A DNA stretch of 64,000 nt, taken from positions 1,984,001 through 2,048,000 of the forward strand of contig NZ_CP133771.1 in the NCBI RefSeq assembly GCF_031348265.1, in the 5' to 3' direction. A model generated the notes under the pieces. It was not told where the DNA came from. It did not search any database and saw only the letters and a program-made list of their open reading frames with translations. Position 1 is the stretch's first letter, and each line of letters opens with the position of its first letter. Origin of the DNA: Streptomyces collinus (GTDB lineage Bacteria > Actinomycetota > Actinomycetes > Streptomycetales > Streptomycetaceae). A program made the position numbers and the translations under genes. This document shows, piece by piece, positions 36,877 to 44,516 of the stretch.

Positions 36877-36948
36877 AAGGGGCGCGGGGAACTGCGCGAT
36901 CAACCACAGCGAACCCGGCAGCCCGCGATCCACCGCACCCCTACGGCG
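36877..36948. repeat. Streptomyces-type interspersed repeat copy
   Basis: AAGGGGCGCGGGGAACTGCG followed by CGATCAACCACAGCGAACCC resembles a short element I recall as very frequent between Streptomyces genes. A diverged relative lies at 58268-58345. Confidence 0.6.
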
Positions 36949-38478
36949 TCAACGCTCCAAACGCCCGTTGAACCTACGAGGCAGCCCCAACGGGTTCTCA
37001 TCCCGCAGCTCCGCCGGCAGCAACGCCTCGGGGGCGTTCTGATACGCAACAGGCCGCATCCACCGCTCGATCGCCGTACCGCCCACCGATGTGGACGTCG
37101 ACGTCGTGGCCGGGTACGGCCCGCCGTGGTGCTGGGCCGGCGCGACGGCGACACCCGTCGGCCAGCCGTTCACCAGCACGCGCCCCGCCAACGGCGTCAG
37201 TTCCGCGAGGATCTCGGCGCCCCGGCCCTGGCCGGCGGCCTCCTCCTCGGACAGCTGCACCGTCGCCGTCAGGTTGCCCGGCAGCCGCGACAGCACCGAC
37301 TTCACCTCGGCCTCGTCCTCGTAGCGGGCCACCACGGTGACCGGCCCGAAGCACTCCTCCAGGAGCAGGTCGTGCTCGCCCTCCGCGGCCAGCCGGCTCG
37401 CCGGCACCGTGAGGAAGCCCGCGCTGACGGTGTGCTCGCCGCCCGCGCCCGGGGTGACCGGGGAGTCGACGTCGGGCAGCCCGGCCCGCTCGGCGACCCC
37501 GGCCACGAAGTTGTCGCGCATGCGGTGGTCGAGCAGGACCCCGGCGTCGGTGTCGCTGACGGCGTCGGTCAGGGACTTCAGCAGGGCGTCGCCCGCGGCA
37601 CCGGCCGGCGCGAGGACGAGACCGGGCTTCACGCAGAACTGGCCGACGCCCAGCGTCATCGAACCGGCGAGACCGGCGCCGATCGCCTCGGCCCGCTCGG
37701 CGGCGGCGGCCTCGGTGACGACGACCGGGTTCAGGGAGCCCAGCTCGCCGTGGAAGGGGATCGGCACGGGGCGGGCGGCCGCCGCGTCGAAGAGGGCGCG
37801 GCCACCGCGCACGGAGCCGGTGAAGCCGGCCGCCGCGACCAGCGGGTGCTTGATCAGCTCGACGCCCGCCTCGAAGCCGTGGACCAGGCCCACGACGCCT
37901 TCGGGGATGTCGTGCCGGGCGGCGGCGCGGCGCAGCACCTTGGCGACGTACTCGGACAGTGCCGGGTGGTCCGGGTGGGACTTGACGACGACCGGGCAGC
38001 CGGCGGCGAGGGCGCTCGCGGTGTCGCCGCCGGCGACGGAGAAGGCGAAGGGGAAGTTCGACGCCGAGTAGACGGCGACGACGCCCAGCGCCACCTTGTA
38101 GCGGCGCAGGTCGGGGATGGGCGGGGTCGCGGTGTCGTCGGGGTGGTTGATGACGACGTCGAGGAAGGCGCCCTCGTCGACGATGTCCGCGAAGGCCCGC
38201 AGCTGGTAGCAGGTGCGGGCGAGCTCGCCGGTCAGCCGGACCGGGCCGAGCGCGGTCTCGGCGTCGGCGGTCTCGACGAGACCGTCCTTGGCCGCCTGAA
38301 GCTCGTCGGCGGCGGTGCGCAGGAAGGCCGCGCGGACCGTGCGGTCCGCGAGCGCGCCGCGCGCTTCATGCGCGGCACGGACGGCGGCGTCCACCTCCTG
38401 GGCTGTGGCCTCCACCGCAACCTGTTCACGCTGCTTCCCGGTTCGGGGGTCGACACTCCAGACTGGTGCTGCTGCCAC
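36949..38478 (-). CDS. Aldehyde dehydrogenase, ketoglutarate-semialdehyde type
   Basis: A 509-residue NAD(P)-dependent aldehyde dehydrogenase. The catalytic cysteine is C282 in V-G-Q-F-C-V-K-P-G, the general-base Glu is in F-H-G-E-L-G-S-L-N-P, and Y-S-A-S-N-F-P-F-A-F carries the catalytic Asn. These blocks are characteristic of 2,5-dioxovalerate dehydrogenase, which oxidises alpha-ketoglutaric semialdehyde from pentose, hexarate or galacturonate catabolism. GTG 38478 has GGAGGG nine bases upstream. An in-frame ATG at 38520 is less likely. It is divergent from the IclR gene across an operator-like palindrome. This activity would link to the pectin genes further right, but that is inference. 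Confidence 0.92.
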   Translation of the reverse strand: MAAAPVWSVDPRTGKQREQVAVEATAQEVDAAVRAAHEARGALADRTVRAAFLRTAADELQAAKDGLVETADAETALGPVRLTGELARTCYQLRAFADIVDEGAFLDVVINHPDDTATPPIPDLRRYKVALGVVAVYSASNFPFAFSVAGGDTASALAAGCPVVVKSHPDHPALSEYVAKVLRRAAARHDIPEGVVGLVHGFEAGVELIKHPLVAAAGFTGSVRGGRALFDAAAARPVPIPFHGELGSLNPVVVTEAAAAERAEAIGAGLAGSMTLGVGQFCVKPGLVLAPAGAAGDALLKSLTDAVSDTDAGVLLDHRMRDNFVAGVAERAGLPDVDSPVTPGAGGEHTVSAGFLTVPASRLAAEGEHDLLLEECFGPVTVVARYEDEAEVKSVLSRLPGNLTATVQLSEEEAAGQGRGAEILAELTPLAGRVLVNGWPTGVAVAPAQHHGGPYPATTSTSTSVGGTAIERWMRPVAYQNAPEALLPAELRDENPLGLPRRFNGRLER

Positions 38479-38530
38479 CGCGGGTCCCTCCACACATGTA
38501 TTGCCGCAGTACTGGGTCATTCACCAGGGA

Positions 38531-38548
38531 CGTTCGATATACTGAACG
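38531..38548. promoter_or_regulatory. 18-base palindrome between IclR and dehydrogenase genes
   Basis: CGTTCGATATACTGAACG is an imperfect palindrome centred on TATA, with GTTC and GAAC arms. It lies in the 132-base space between the divergent IclR and aldehyde dehydrogenase genes. IclR-family proteins often autoregulate and repress a divergent gene from such a site. That this IclR binds here is inference. Confidence 0.65.
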
Positions 38549-38610
38549 CTGTCTCTGATGATGAATATGCTGTGGAGACTATTTCCCGTCCAACGAAGGG
38601 GTCAAGGGCG

Positions 38611-39384
38611 ATGTCGGCTGGCGAGACGGGCGGCGGGGCGCAGGTCAAGTCCGCGGTACGAACGGTTGAACTGCTCGAATACTTCGCCGGACGCCCCGGC
38701 ATGCACTCCCTCGCGGCGGTCCAGGAGGCCGTCGGGTATCCCAAGTCCAGCCTCTACATGCTGCTGCGCACCCTGGTCGAGCTGGGCTGGGTGGAGACGG
38801 ACGCGACGGGCACGCGGTACGGCATCGGCGTGCGGGCCCTGCTGGTCGGCACGTCGTACATCGACGGCGACGAGGTCGTCGCGGCGGCCCGCCCGACGCT
38901 GGACCGGCTCTCGGACGACACCACCGAGACGATCCACCTCGCCCGCCTCGACGGCACGAACGTCGTCTACCTGGCCACCCGCCAGTCGCAGCACTACCTG
39001 CGCCCCTTCACCCGGGTCGGCCGCCGGCTGCCCGCGCACTCCACGTCGCTCGGCAAGGCGCTGCTGAGCACGTACTCGGACGAGCAGGTGCGCAAGATGC
39101 TCCCGGAGACGCTGCCCGCGCTGACCGAGCACACGATCACCGACCGGGAGAAGCTCATCGAGGAGCTGCGCCAGGTGCGGGAGCAGGGCTTCGCGGTGGA
39201 CCGCGAGGAGAACACGCTGGGGCTGCGCTGCTTCGGCGTGGCGATCCCGTACCGCACCCCGGCGCGGGACGCGATCAGCTGCTCGGTGCCGGTGGCGCGG
39301 CTGACCCCGGCGCACGAACAGCTGGTCAAGGACGCGCTCTTCGACGCGCGGGACCGGCTGACACTGGCCACCCGTAGGCTCTGA
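38611..39384 (+). CDS. IclR family transcriptional regulator
   Basis: A 257-residue IclR protein. The N-terminal winged helix spans residues about 10-75: S-A-V-R-T-V-E-L-L-E-Y-F, then L-A-A-V-Q-E-A-V-G-Y-P-K-S-S-L-Y-M-L as the helix-turn-helix. The effector domain contains E-T-I-H-L-A-R-L-D-G-T-N-V-V-Y-L, L-P-A-H-S-T-S-L-G-K-A-L-L and I-S-C-S-V-P-V-A-R-L-T. ATG 38611 is chosen for the standard length and has AAGGG upstream. It is divergent from the ketoglutarate-semialdehyde dehydrogenase gene and probably controls it in response to a sugar-acid breakdown product. Confidence 0.92.
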   Translation: MSAGETGGGAQVKSAVRTVELLEYFAGRPGMHSLAAVQEAVGYPKSSLYMLLRTLVELGWVETDATGTRYGIGVRALLVGTSYIDGDEVVAAARPTLDRLSDDTTETIHLARLDGTNVVYLATRQSQHYLRPFTRVGRRLPAHSTSLGKALLSTYSDEQVRKMLPETLPALTEHTITDREKLIEELRQVREQGFAVDREENTLGLRCFGVAIPYRTPARDAISCSVPVARLTPAHEQLVKDALFDARDRLTLATRRL

Positions 39385-39387
39385 GGC

Positions 39388-39861
39388 ATGAACGTCGAGC
39401 TGCGCCCGGTCCACGACAGCGATCTGCCGGTCTTCTTCCGGCAGATGAACGACCCCGAGTCCCTGAGCATGGCGGCCTTCACCCCGGAGGATCCGGCCGA
39501 CCGGGCCGCGTTCGACCGTCACTGGTCCCGGCTCCGCGTCTCGCCCGACGTCGTCGCCCGTACCGTCCTGGCCGACGGGGACGTGATCGGCAGCGCGGCG
39601 GTGTATGGGGTGCCGGGCGAGCGCGAGGTGACGTACTGGATCGACCGCGCGTACTGGGGCAAGGGCATCGCCACGCAGGCGCTGCGGGCGCTGCTCGCCG
39701 AGGTGCCCGAGCGCCCGCTGTACGCGCGGGCGGCGTCGGACAACGCGGGGTCGCTGCGCGTGCTGGAGAAGTGCGGGTTCCGCGTGGTGGCGGCGGCTCG
39801 GGGCTACGCCCCGGCCCGCGGCGCCGAGATAGACGAGACGGTGCTCCTCCTGGAGGGCTGA
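39388..39861 (+). CDS. GNAT family N-acetyltransferase (RimJ/RimL-like)
   Basis: A 157-residue acetyltransferase. M-N-V-E-L-R-P-V-H-D-S-D-L opens the fold. V-T-Y-W-I-D-R-A-Y-W-G-K-G-I-A-T-Q-A-L is the acetyl-CoA loop, and A-S-D-N-A-G-S-L-R-V-L-E-K-C-G-F is the classical ending of the RimJ/L and SpeG-like group. The ATG lies three bases after the IclR stop, so it is likely cotranscribed. Substrate unknown; ribosomal or small-amine acetylation is typical. Confidence 0.9.
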   Translation: MNVELRPVHDSDLPVFFRQMNDPESLSMAAFTPEDPADRAAFDRHWSRLRVSPDVVARTVLADGDVIGSAAVYGVPGEREVTYWIDRAYWGKGIATQALRALLAEVPERPLYARAASDNAGSLRVLEKCGFRVVAAARGYAPARGAEIDETVLLLEG

Positions 39862-39950
39862 GCGGGCCTTCCGCCTCTCCCCCGTCCGGCGGAGGCGGAT
39901 CGTCGCCGGGCAGGACGTGCCCGCGGCCCCTCCCGCGGGAGCCTGACCGC

Positions 39951-40952
39951 ATGACGCAGTCGATCGCTCCCTTCGCCGCTCCGCACCCCGCCGGTCCCGG
40001 CCGCGCCCGGCGGGTCCTGCGTGCCGTCGCAATCGTCTCCTGTGTGCCGTACCTCGCCCTCAAAGCGGCCTGGATCGCCGGGAGTCACATCGGGATACCC
40101 GCGGGCAGCGCGCTGCTCGACGACCGCCTCGCCATGGCCGTGGTCAACGGCCTCTCGGTCCTGCTGGACAGCGGGGTGATCGTGCTGGCGATGGTGCTGA
40201 CCCGGCCGTGGGGGCTGCGGGTGCCCGCGTGGCTGCTCGTGTTGCCCGTGTGGGTCGCGACCGGGCTGCTCGCGCCGATCATGGCCGGGTTCCCGGCACA
40301 GCTGGTGGTGAAGGCGTTCGGCGGCGGTGCCCCGTCCGCCGGCCGGGAGGCGTTCCTGGACGAGTGGGTGTTCGCCGTCGTGTACACGGGGTTCATCGCG
40401 CAGGGGCTCGCCCTCGGCGGCCTCTTCGCGCTCTACGCCCGCGACCGCTGGGGGCACCTGTGGCGCGGGCGGGTGCGGGAGCTGCCCGCCGGTTCCGTCG
40501 GCCCGGCCCACCGGGTCCTCGCCGTGACCGCCGCCGTGCTCGCGCTGCCGCCGCTCACGCTCCATGCCGTGTGGGCCTGCGGCGTCTCCGCCGGCCTGCG
40601 TGAGGGCCGGGCGGCGGAGCGGGGCGGGGAGTTCTACGTCCTGGAGGCCCTCTACGTCGTGTTCCTCCTCGCGGCGGTCGCCGGTGCCGTGCTGCTGGCC
40701 TTCCGGCGCGGCCGGGCCCTGCCCGTGTCGGTGCCGCTCGCTCTGGCCTGGGTCGGCTCGGGTGCCGTGGCCTGCTGGGGCGGCTGGCTGTCGCTGGCCT
40801 CGCTCGGCGGCGTGGCGGACCTCGCCGACCGCCCCACGCCGCTGATGCATCTCGCCTACGCTGACCAGATGCTCGTGGGCCTCCTCGTCGCCGCCATCGG
40901 CGCCCACCACTTCGCGGAGCGCTCGGCCGGGGCCGCGCGACGGGCGGCGTGA
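39951..40952 (+). CDS. Hypothetical integral membrane protein preceding a sensor kinase
   Basis: A 333-residue polytopic protein that I do not recognise. About eight hydrophobic segments are visible, for example V-L-R-A-V-A-I-V-S-C-V-P-Y-L-A-L near residue 22, V-N-G-L-S-V-L-L-D-S-G-V-I-V-L-A near 65, and a C-terminal pair with L-V-G-L-L-V-A-A-I-G. Charged loops are rich in Arg. There is no enzyme motif. Its stop overlaps the kinase start by 4 nt, so it belongs to the kinase-regulator operon and may be part of its sensing assembly. Confidence 0.82.
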   Translation: MTQSIAPFAAPHPAGPGRARRVLRAVAIVSCVPYLALKAAWIAGSHIGIPAGSALLDDRLAMAVVNGLSVLLDSGVIVLAMVLTRPWGLRVPAWLLVLPVWVATGLLAPIMAGFPAQLVVKAFGGGAPSAGREAFLDEWVFAVVYTGFIAQGLALGGLFALYARDRWGHLWRGRVRELPAGSVGPAHRVLAVTAAVLALPPLTLHAVWACGVSAGLREGRAAERGGEFYVLEALYVVFLLAAVAGAVLLAFRRGRALPVSVPLALAWVGSGAVACWGGWLSLASLGGVADLADRPTPLMHLAYADQMLVGLLVAAIGAHHFAERSAGAARRAA

Positions 40953-42214
40953 GCGCAGGCGCCCGGCTGCTGTTCGGCCGGCAAGCGCGCCTGCGGTGGA
41001 TCCATCTGATCCTCGGCGGAGCGCTGGCCATGCCGTACGTCCTGGTCGGCTCGGTGGTCATCGGCCCGGCCACCGGCGCCACGGACGTCTTCGGGTCGTT
41101 GCCCCTCCAGCTCGCCTCGTTCGGCGCGGGCCTGCCGCTCGCGGCCGTCACCTCGCTGTTCCCGCTGACCCGGCCGCTGGAGTCGGCCGCCGTGCGCTGG
41201 CTGTGCGGTGTGGACACGGACCGGCTCGCCCTCACCCCGGCGCGGAGCCGGGGCGAGAAGGGCCGTACGGCTGCCTGGTTCACGCTGCATCTCGGGTTCG
41301 GCGGGATCATCGCGGGGATGTCGCTGGCGCTGCCGCCGTTCGCCGCCGTGCTGATCGTGCTGCCGCTCTTCGCCGGGCTGCGCGACGACCGGCTCGGGCT
41401 GCCCGAAGTCCTGGACCACTCCTGGGCGTTGGCGCTCGCGCCCGTCGCGGGCGTGCTCTCGCTGGTGGCCCTGGCCGGCTGTGCGGCCGGCTGCGGTGCG
41501 CTGCTGGCCCGCTGGGCGCCCCCGCTGCTCGGTCCCACGCCCCGTGAGCGGCTCGCCGCCGCCAAGGCGCGCGCCGCGGACCTCGCCGTACGCAACCGGC
41601 TGGCGCGCGAGCTGCACGACTCCGTCGGTCACGCCCTGAGCGCGGTCACCCTCCAGGCGAGCGCCGCCCGACGGGTCCTCGACAGCGACCCGGAGTTCGT
41701 CCGCGAGGCCCTCGCCGCGATCGAGGACACCACCCGGCGCACCGTCGGTGAACTCGACGCCGTGCTGGGTGTGCTGCGTGAGGGCGACGCCCCCGGCACG
41801 GCCCCGGCACCCACCCTCGCCGCCGACCTCGACGGCCTGCTGCGGCGCACCCGGGCGGGCGGACAACGGGTGAGCGCCACTGTGGACGCCGACCCGGAGG
41901 CGCTGCCCCCGCTGTTGTCCCGCGAGGCCTACCGCATCGTGCAGGAGGGGCTGAGCAACGCCCTCAAGCACGCCGGTGAGCGGGCCGCGGTGGAGCTGCG
42001 GATCGCGGTGAGGGGCGGGGAGCTGGAGATCACCGTGGAGAATCCGCTGGGCGGGCCCGCGCCCTCCCGCGCCGGCGGCGGCCACGGGCTGCGCGGCATG
42101 GCGGACCGGGCCAGGCTGCTGGGCGGGACCGCGACGGCCGGACCCACCGGGACGCGGACCTGGCGGCTGCACGCGACGCTGCCCATGACAGGACCCGTAG
42201 GACAAGCCCCGTAG
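40949..42214 (+). CDS. Two-component sensor histidine kinase (HisKA_3, NarL type)
   Basis: A 421-residue membrane kinase. Residues 1-195 hold about six hydrophobic segments. The dimerisation helix is R-N-R-L-A-R-E-L-H-D-S-V-G-H with phosphoacceptor H223. The ATPase domain shows the N-box in I-V-Q-E-G-L-S-N-A-L-K-H-A and the G-box G-G-H-G-L-R-G-M. GTG 40949 overlaps the preceding membrane gene by 4 nt. Its partner regulator begins 12 bases after the stop. The signal is unknown. Confidence 0.93.
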   Translation: MSAGARLLFGRQARLRWIHLILGGALAMPYVLVGSVVIGPATGATDVFGSLPLQLASFGAGLPLAAVTSLFPLTRPLESAAVRWLCGVDTDRLALTPARSRGEKGRTAAWFTLHLGFGGIIAGMSLALPPFAAVLIVLPLFAGLRDDRLGLPEVLDHSWALALAPVAGVLSLVALAGCAAGCGALLARWAPPLLGPTPRERLAAAKARAADLAVRNRLARELHDSVGHALSAVTLQASAARRVLDSDPEFVREALAAIEDTTRRTVGELDAVLGVLREGDAPGTAPAPTLAADLDGLLRRTRAGGQRVSATVDADPEALPPLLSREAYRIVQEGLSNALKHAGERAAVELRIAVRGGELEITVENPLGGPAPSRAGGGHGLRGMADRARLLGGTATAGPTGTRTWRLHATLPMTGPVGQAP

Positions 42215-42226
42215 GAGAGGACCCGC

Positions 42227-42889
42227 ATGACCCGCCCGGCCCCGATCCGTGTCGTCCTCGCCGACGACGAGCGCATGGTGCGCACCGCGCTGCGCGCCAT
42301 CCTGTCCGCCGAGCCGGACCTGGAGGTGGTGGGCGAGGCTGCCACGGGCGCCGAGGCGGTGTCGGTGGTACGGGAGGTGCGGCCCGACGTCGTCCTCATG
42401 GACGTCCGGATGCCGGGGACCGACGGGATCCGCGCCACCGAGCAGATCCTCGCCACGCAGGCCGAGCCGCCACGGATCGTCGTCGTGACGACGTTCGAGA
42501 ACGACTCCTACGTGTACGACGCGCTGCGGGCCGGAGCGGCCGGGTTCCTGCTGAAGCGGGCGGACGCCGAGGCGCTGGTACAGGCGGTCCGGCTGGTGGC
42601 GCGCAGCGACAGCCTGCTGTTCCCGGCGGCCGTGCGCACGCTCGCGGCCGAGCACGCCCGCGCGCGCCCGGCGCCGCCCGCGTGGGTGGCGAAGCTCACG
42701 GAGCGCGAGCGGGAGGTGCTGCGGCACATGGCGAAGGGGCTGACCAACGCGGAGATCGCGCGCCGGATGGAGGTCGGCGCGGCCACGGTGAAGTCGCACG
42801 TCGCGGCGGTCCTGGCCAAGACCGGCACCCGGGACCGCACGCAGGCGGTGATCGCGGCGTACGAGGCCGGTTTTCTGAACGGCGGATGA
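42227..42889 (+). CDS. LuxR/NarL-family response regulator
   Basis: A 220-residue response regulator. The receiver domain carries L-A-D-D-E-R near residue 12, phosphoacceptor D59 in V-V-L-M-D-V-R-M-P-G, and T in V-V-V-T-T-F. The C-terminal LuxR helix-turn-helix is L-T-E-R-E-R-E-V-L-R-H-M-A-K-G-L-T-N-A-E-I-A-R-R (written here by residue) ending V-K-S-H-V-A-A-V-L-A-K. It is cognate to the kinase immediately upstream. A hairpin overlaps its stop codon. Confidence 0.95.
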   Translation: MTRPAPIRVVLADDERMVRTALRAILSAEPDLEVVGEAATGAEAVSVVREVRPDVVLMDVRMPGTDGIRATEQILATQAEPPRIVVVTTFENDSYVYDALRAGAAGFLLKRADAEALVQAVRLVARSDSLLFPAAVRTLAAEHARARPAPPAWVAKLTEREREVLRHMAKGLTNAEIARRMEVGAATVKSHVAAVLAKTGTRDRTQAVIAAYEAGFLNGG

Positions 42890-42899
42890 GAAAACCGGC
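42866..42899 (+). terminator. Hairpin overlapping the response-regulator stop codon
   Basis: GCCGGTTTTC (42866-42875) pairs perfectly with GAAAACCGGC (42890-42899) around a 14-base loop containing the stop codon. It is followed by a direct repeat of CGGATGAGAAA (42883-42893 and 42903-42913) and the palindrome CCGGCGCGCCGG (42895-42906). It may terminate the operon or lower read-through into the PBP gene. Confidence 0.55.
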
Positions 42900-42965
42900 G
42901 CGCCGGATGAGAAAGCGGGACGGACGGGAACGTTCCGCCCGGCGTGGCTCGTCCCCCTGTTCGGA

Positions 42966-44423
42966 ATGAACAAGACGATCAGGCGCGCTTCGGTCTTCGC
43001 GCTGCTCCTGGTGTTCGCCCTGCTCGTCAGGGCGACCTGGGTGCAGTTCTACGAGGGCCAGGCGCTGGCAGACGACAAGGACAACCGGCGGAACGCGATC
43101 GAGACGTACTCGGCGCCGCTCGGGAACATCATCGTGGGCGGCCGGTCGGTCACCGGCTCGGCGCCGACGAAGACGGGCGACCTGAAGTACAAGCGGACGT
43201 ACACGGACGGTCCGCTGTACGCGGCGGTGACGGGTTACGCGTCGCAGGCGTACGCCCCGACTCAGCTGGAGGGCATCTACACCGATCTGCTCAACGGCAC
43301 GGACAGCCGGCTGAAGTCCGTGATGGACACGCTCACCAACCAGCGGGCCGAGCCGGGCGACGTGGTCACGACCATCGACCCGGGCGTGCAGAAGGCGGCC
43401 TACGAGGCGCTGGGCGACAAGAAGGGGGGTGCCGTCGCGATCGACCCGAAGACCGGGAAGGTCCTCGCGGTCGTGTCGACGCCGTCGTACAACCCTTCTT
43501 CGCTGACCGACGCCAACACGGCGGGGGCGGCCTGGAAGAAGCTCACGACCGACCCGGAGAAGCCGCTGGTCAACCGTGCGCTGCGGCAGCCGCTGCCGCC
43601 CGGTTCGACGTTCAAGCTGGTCGTGGCGGCGGCCGCGCTGGAGGACGGGCTGTACTCGTCGGTGGACGAGCGGACGGACAGCCCGGACCCGTACACGCTG
43701 CCGGGCACCAGCCGGGACCTGACGAACGAGAACCCGAACGCGCCCTGCACGAACGCCACGATCCGCACGGCGCTGGAGTACTCGTGCAACAACGTCTTCG
43801 CGAAGATGGCCGTGAAGCTGGGCCAGGACAAGGTGAAGGCGATGGCCGAGAAGTTCGGCTTCAACGACGACGAGCTGGACGTGCCGGTCCGGGCCTACAC
43901 GAGCGTGTACCCGTCGGACATGGACCCGTCGCAGACGGCCCTGACGGGCATCGGCCAGTTCGACGTCACCGCCACACCGCTGCAGATGGCGATGGTGTCG
44001 GCTGCGATAGCCAACGGCGGCAAGCTGGTGTCGCCGCACATGGTCTCGCAGATCACGGACAGCGGCGGTGACGTGCTGCGGGACTACGACGACGAGGCGG
44101 GCACCAAGGAGATCGTCAGCTCCTCGACCGCCGAGCAGCTGCAATCGGCGATGGAGACGGTCGTGAGCAAGGGCACGGGCACGAACGCCCAGGTGCCGGG
44201 CGCGACCGTGGGCGGCAAGACGGGCACGGCCCAGCACGGCGAGAACAACAGCCAGGTGCCGTACGCCTGGTTCACCTCGTACGGCAAGTCCGACTCGTCG
44301 GGCAAGGAGGTCGCCGTGGCGGTCATGGTCGAGCAGTCGGACGCGGCCCGCTCGGAGGTCAGCGGCAACGGCCTGGCGGCGCCGGTCGCCAAGGCGATGA
44401 TGCAGGCGGCGCTCAAGGACTGA
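42966..44423 (+). CDS. Class B penicillin-binding protein (PbpA-type transpeptidase)
   Basis: A 485-residue peptidoglycan D,D-transpeptidase with one N-terminal membrane anchor (residues about 8-25, A-S-V-F-A-L-L-L-V-F-A-L-L). Catalytic motifs are S214-T-F-K217 in P-P-G-S-T-F-K-L, the SxN motif in Y-S-C-N-N, and K418-T-G in G-G-K-T-G-T-A-Q. The short N-terminal pedestal and the block R-N-A-I-E-T-Y-S-A-P-L-G-N-I match actinobacterial PBPA, which works with FtsW/RodA enzymes in septal or lateral wall growth. Here it is isolated from such partners, so a sporulation or accessory role is possible. The ATG lies 76 bases after the response regulator. Confidence 0.93.
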   Translation: MNKTIRRASVFALLLVFALLVRATWVQFYEGQALADDKDNRRNAIETYSAPLGNIIVGGRSVTGSAPTKTGDLKYKRTYTDGPLYAAVTGYASQAYAPTQLEGIYTDLLNGTDSRLKSVMDTLTNQRAEPGDVVTTIDPGVQKAAYEALGDKKGGAVAIDPKTGKVLAVVSTPSYNPSSLTDANTAGAAWKKLTTDPEKPLVNRALRQPLPPGSTFKLVVAAAALEDGLYSSVDERTDSPDPYTLPGTSRDLTNENPNAPCTNATIRTALEYSCNNVFAKMAVKLGQDKVKAMAEKFGFNDDELDVPVRAYTSVYPSDMDPSQTALTGIGQFDVTATPLQMAMVSAAIANGGKLVSPHMVSQITDSGGDVLRDYDDEAGTKEIVSSSTAEQLQSAMETVVSKGTGTNAQVPGATVGGKTGTAQHGENNSQVPYAWFTSYGKSDSSGKEVAVAVMVEQSDAARSEVSGNGLAAPVAKAMMQAALKD

Positions 44424-44452
44424 ACCTCAGCCGCCGATAAGCCGTCTTCACG

Positions 44453-44498
44453 GACGAGACGGGCCGCCCCCTTCCCCCCGGGGGCGGCCCGTCCTCGT
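44453..44498. terminator. Strong terminator between PBP and NCS2 permease genes
   Basis: GACGGGCCGCCCCC (44458-44471) pairs with 44480-44493 around an 8-base loop. Outer ACGAG/CTCGT extend the stem. It lies between two convergent genes. Confidence 0.88.
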
Positions 44499-44516
44499 GT
44501 CACCGGCCGGCCGGCG

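Noticed and set aside
35734..38610. Upstream open frame running into the IclR gene
   Set aside because: It lies opposite the GNAT, DUF1349 and aldehyde dehydrogenase genes. Only the part after ATG 38611 looks like protein.
43000..44423. Assignment of the PBP as FtsI/PBP3
   Set aside because: It lacks the long N-terminal domain and dcw neighbours. The pedestal and length fit the PBPA group better.
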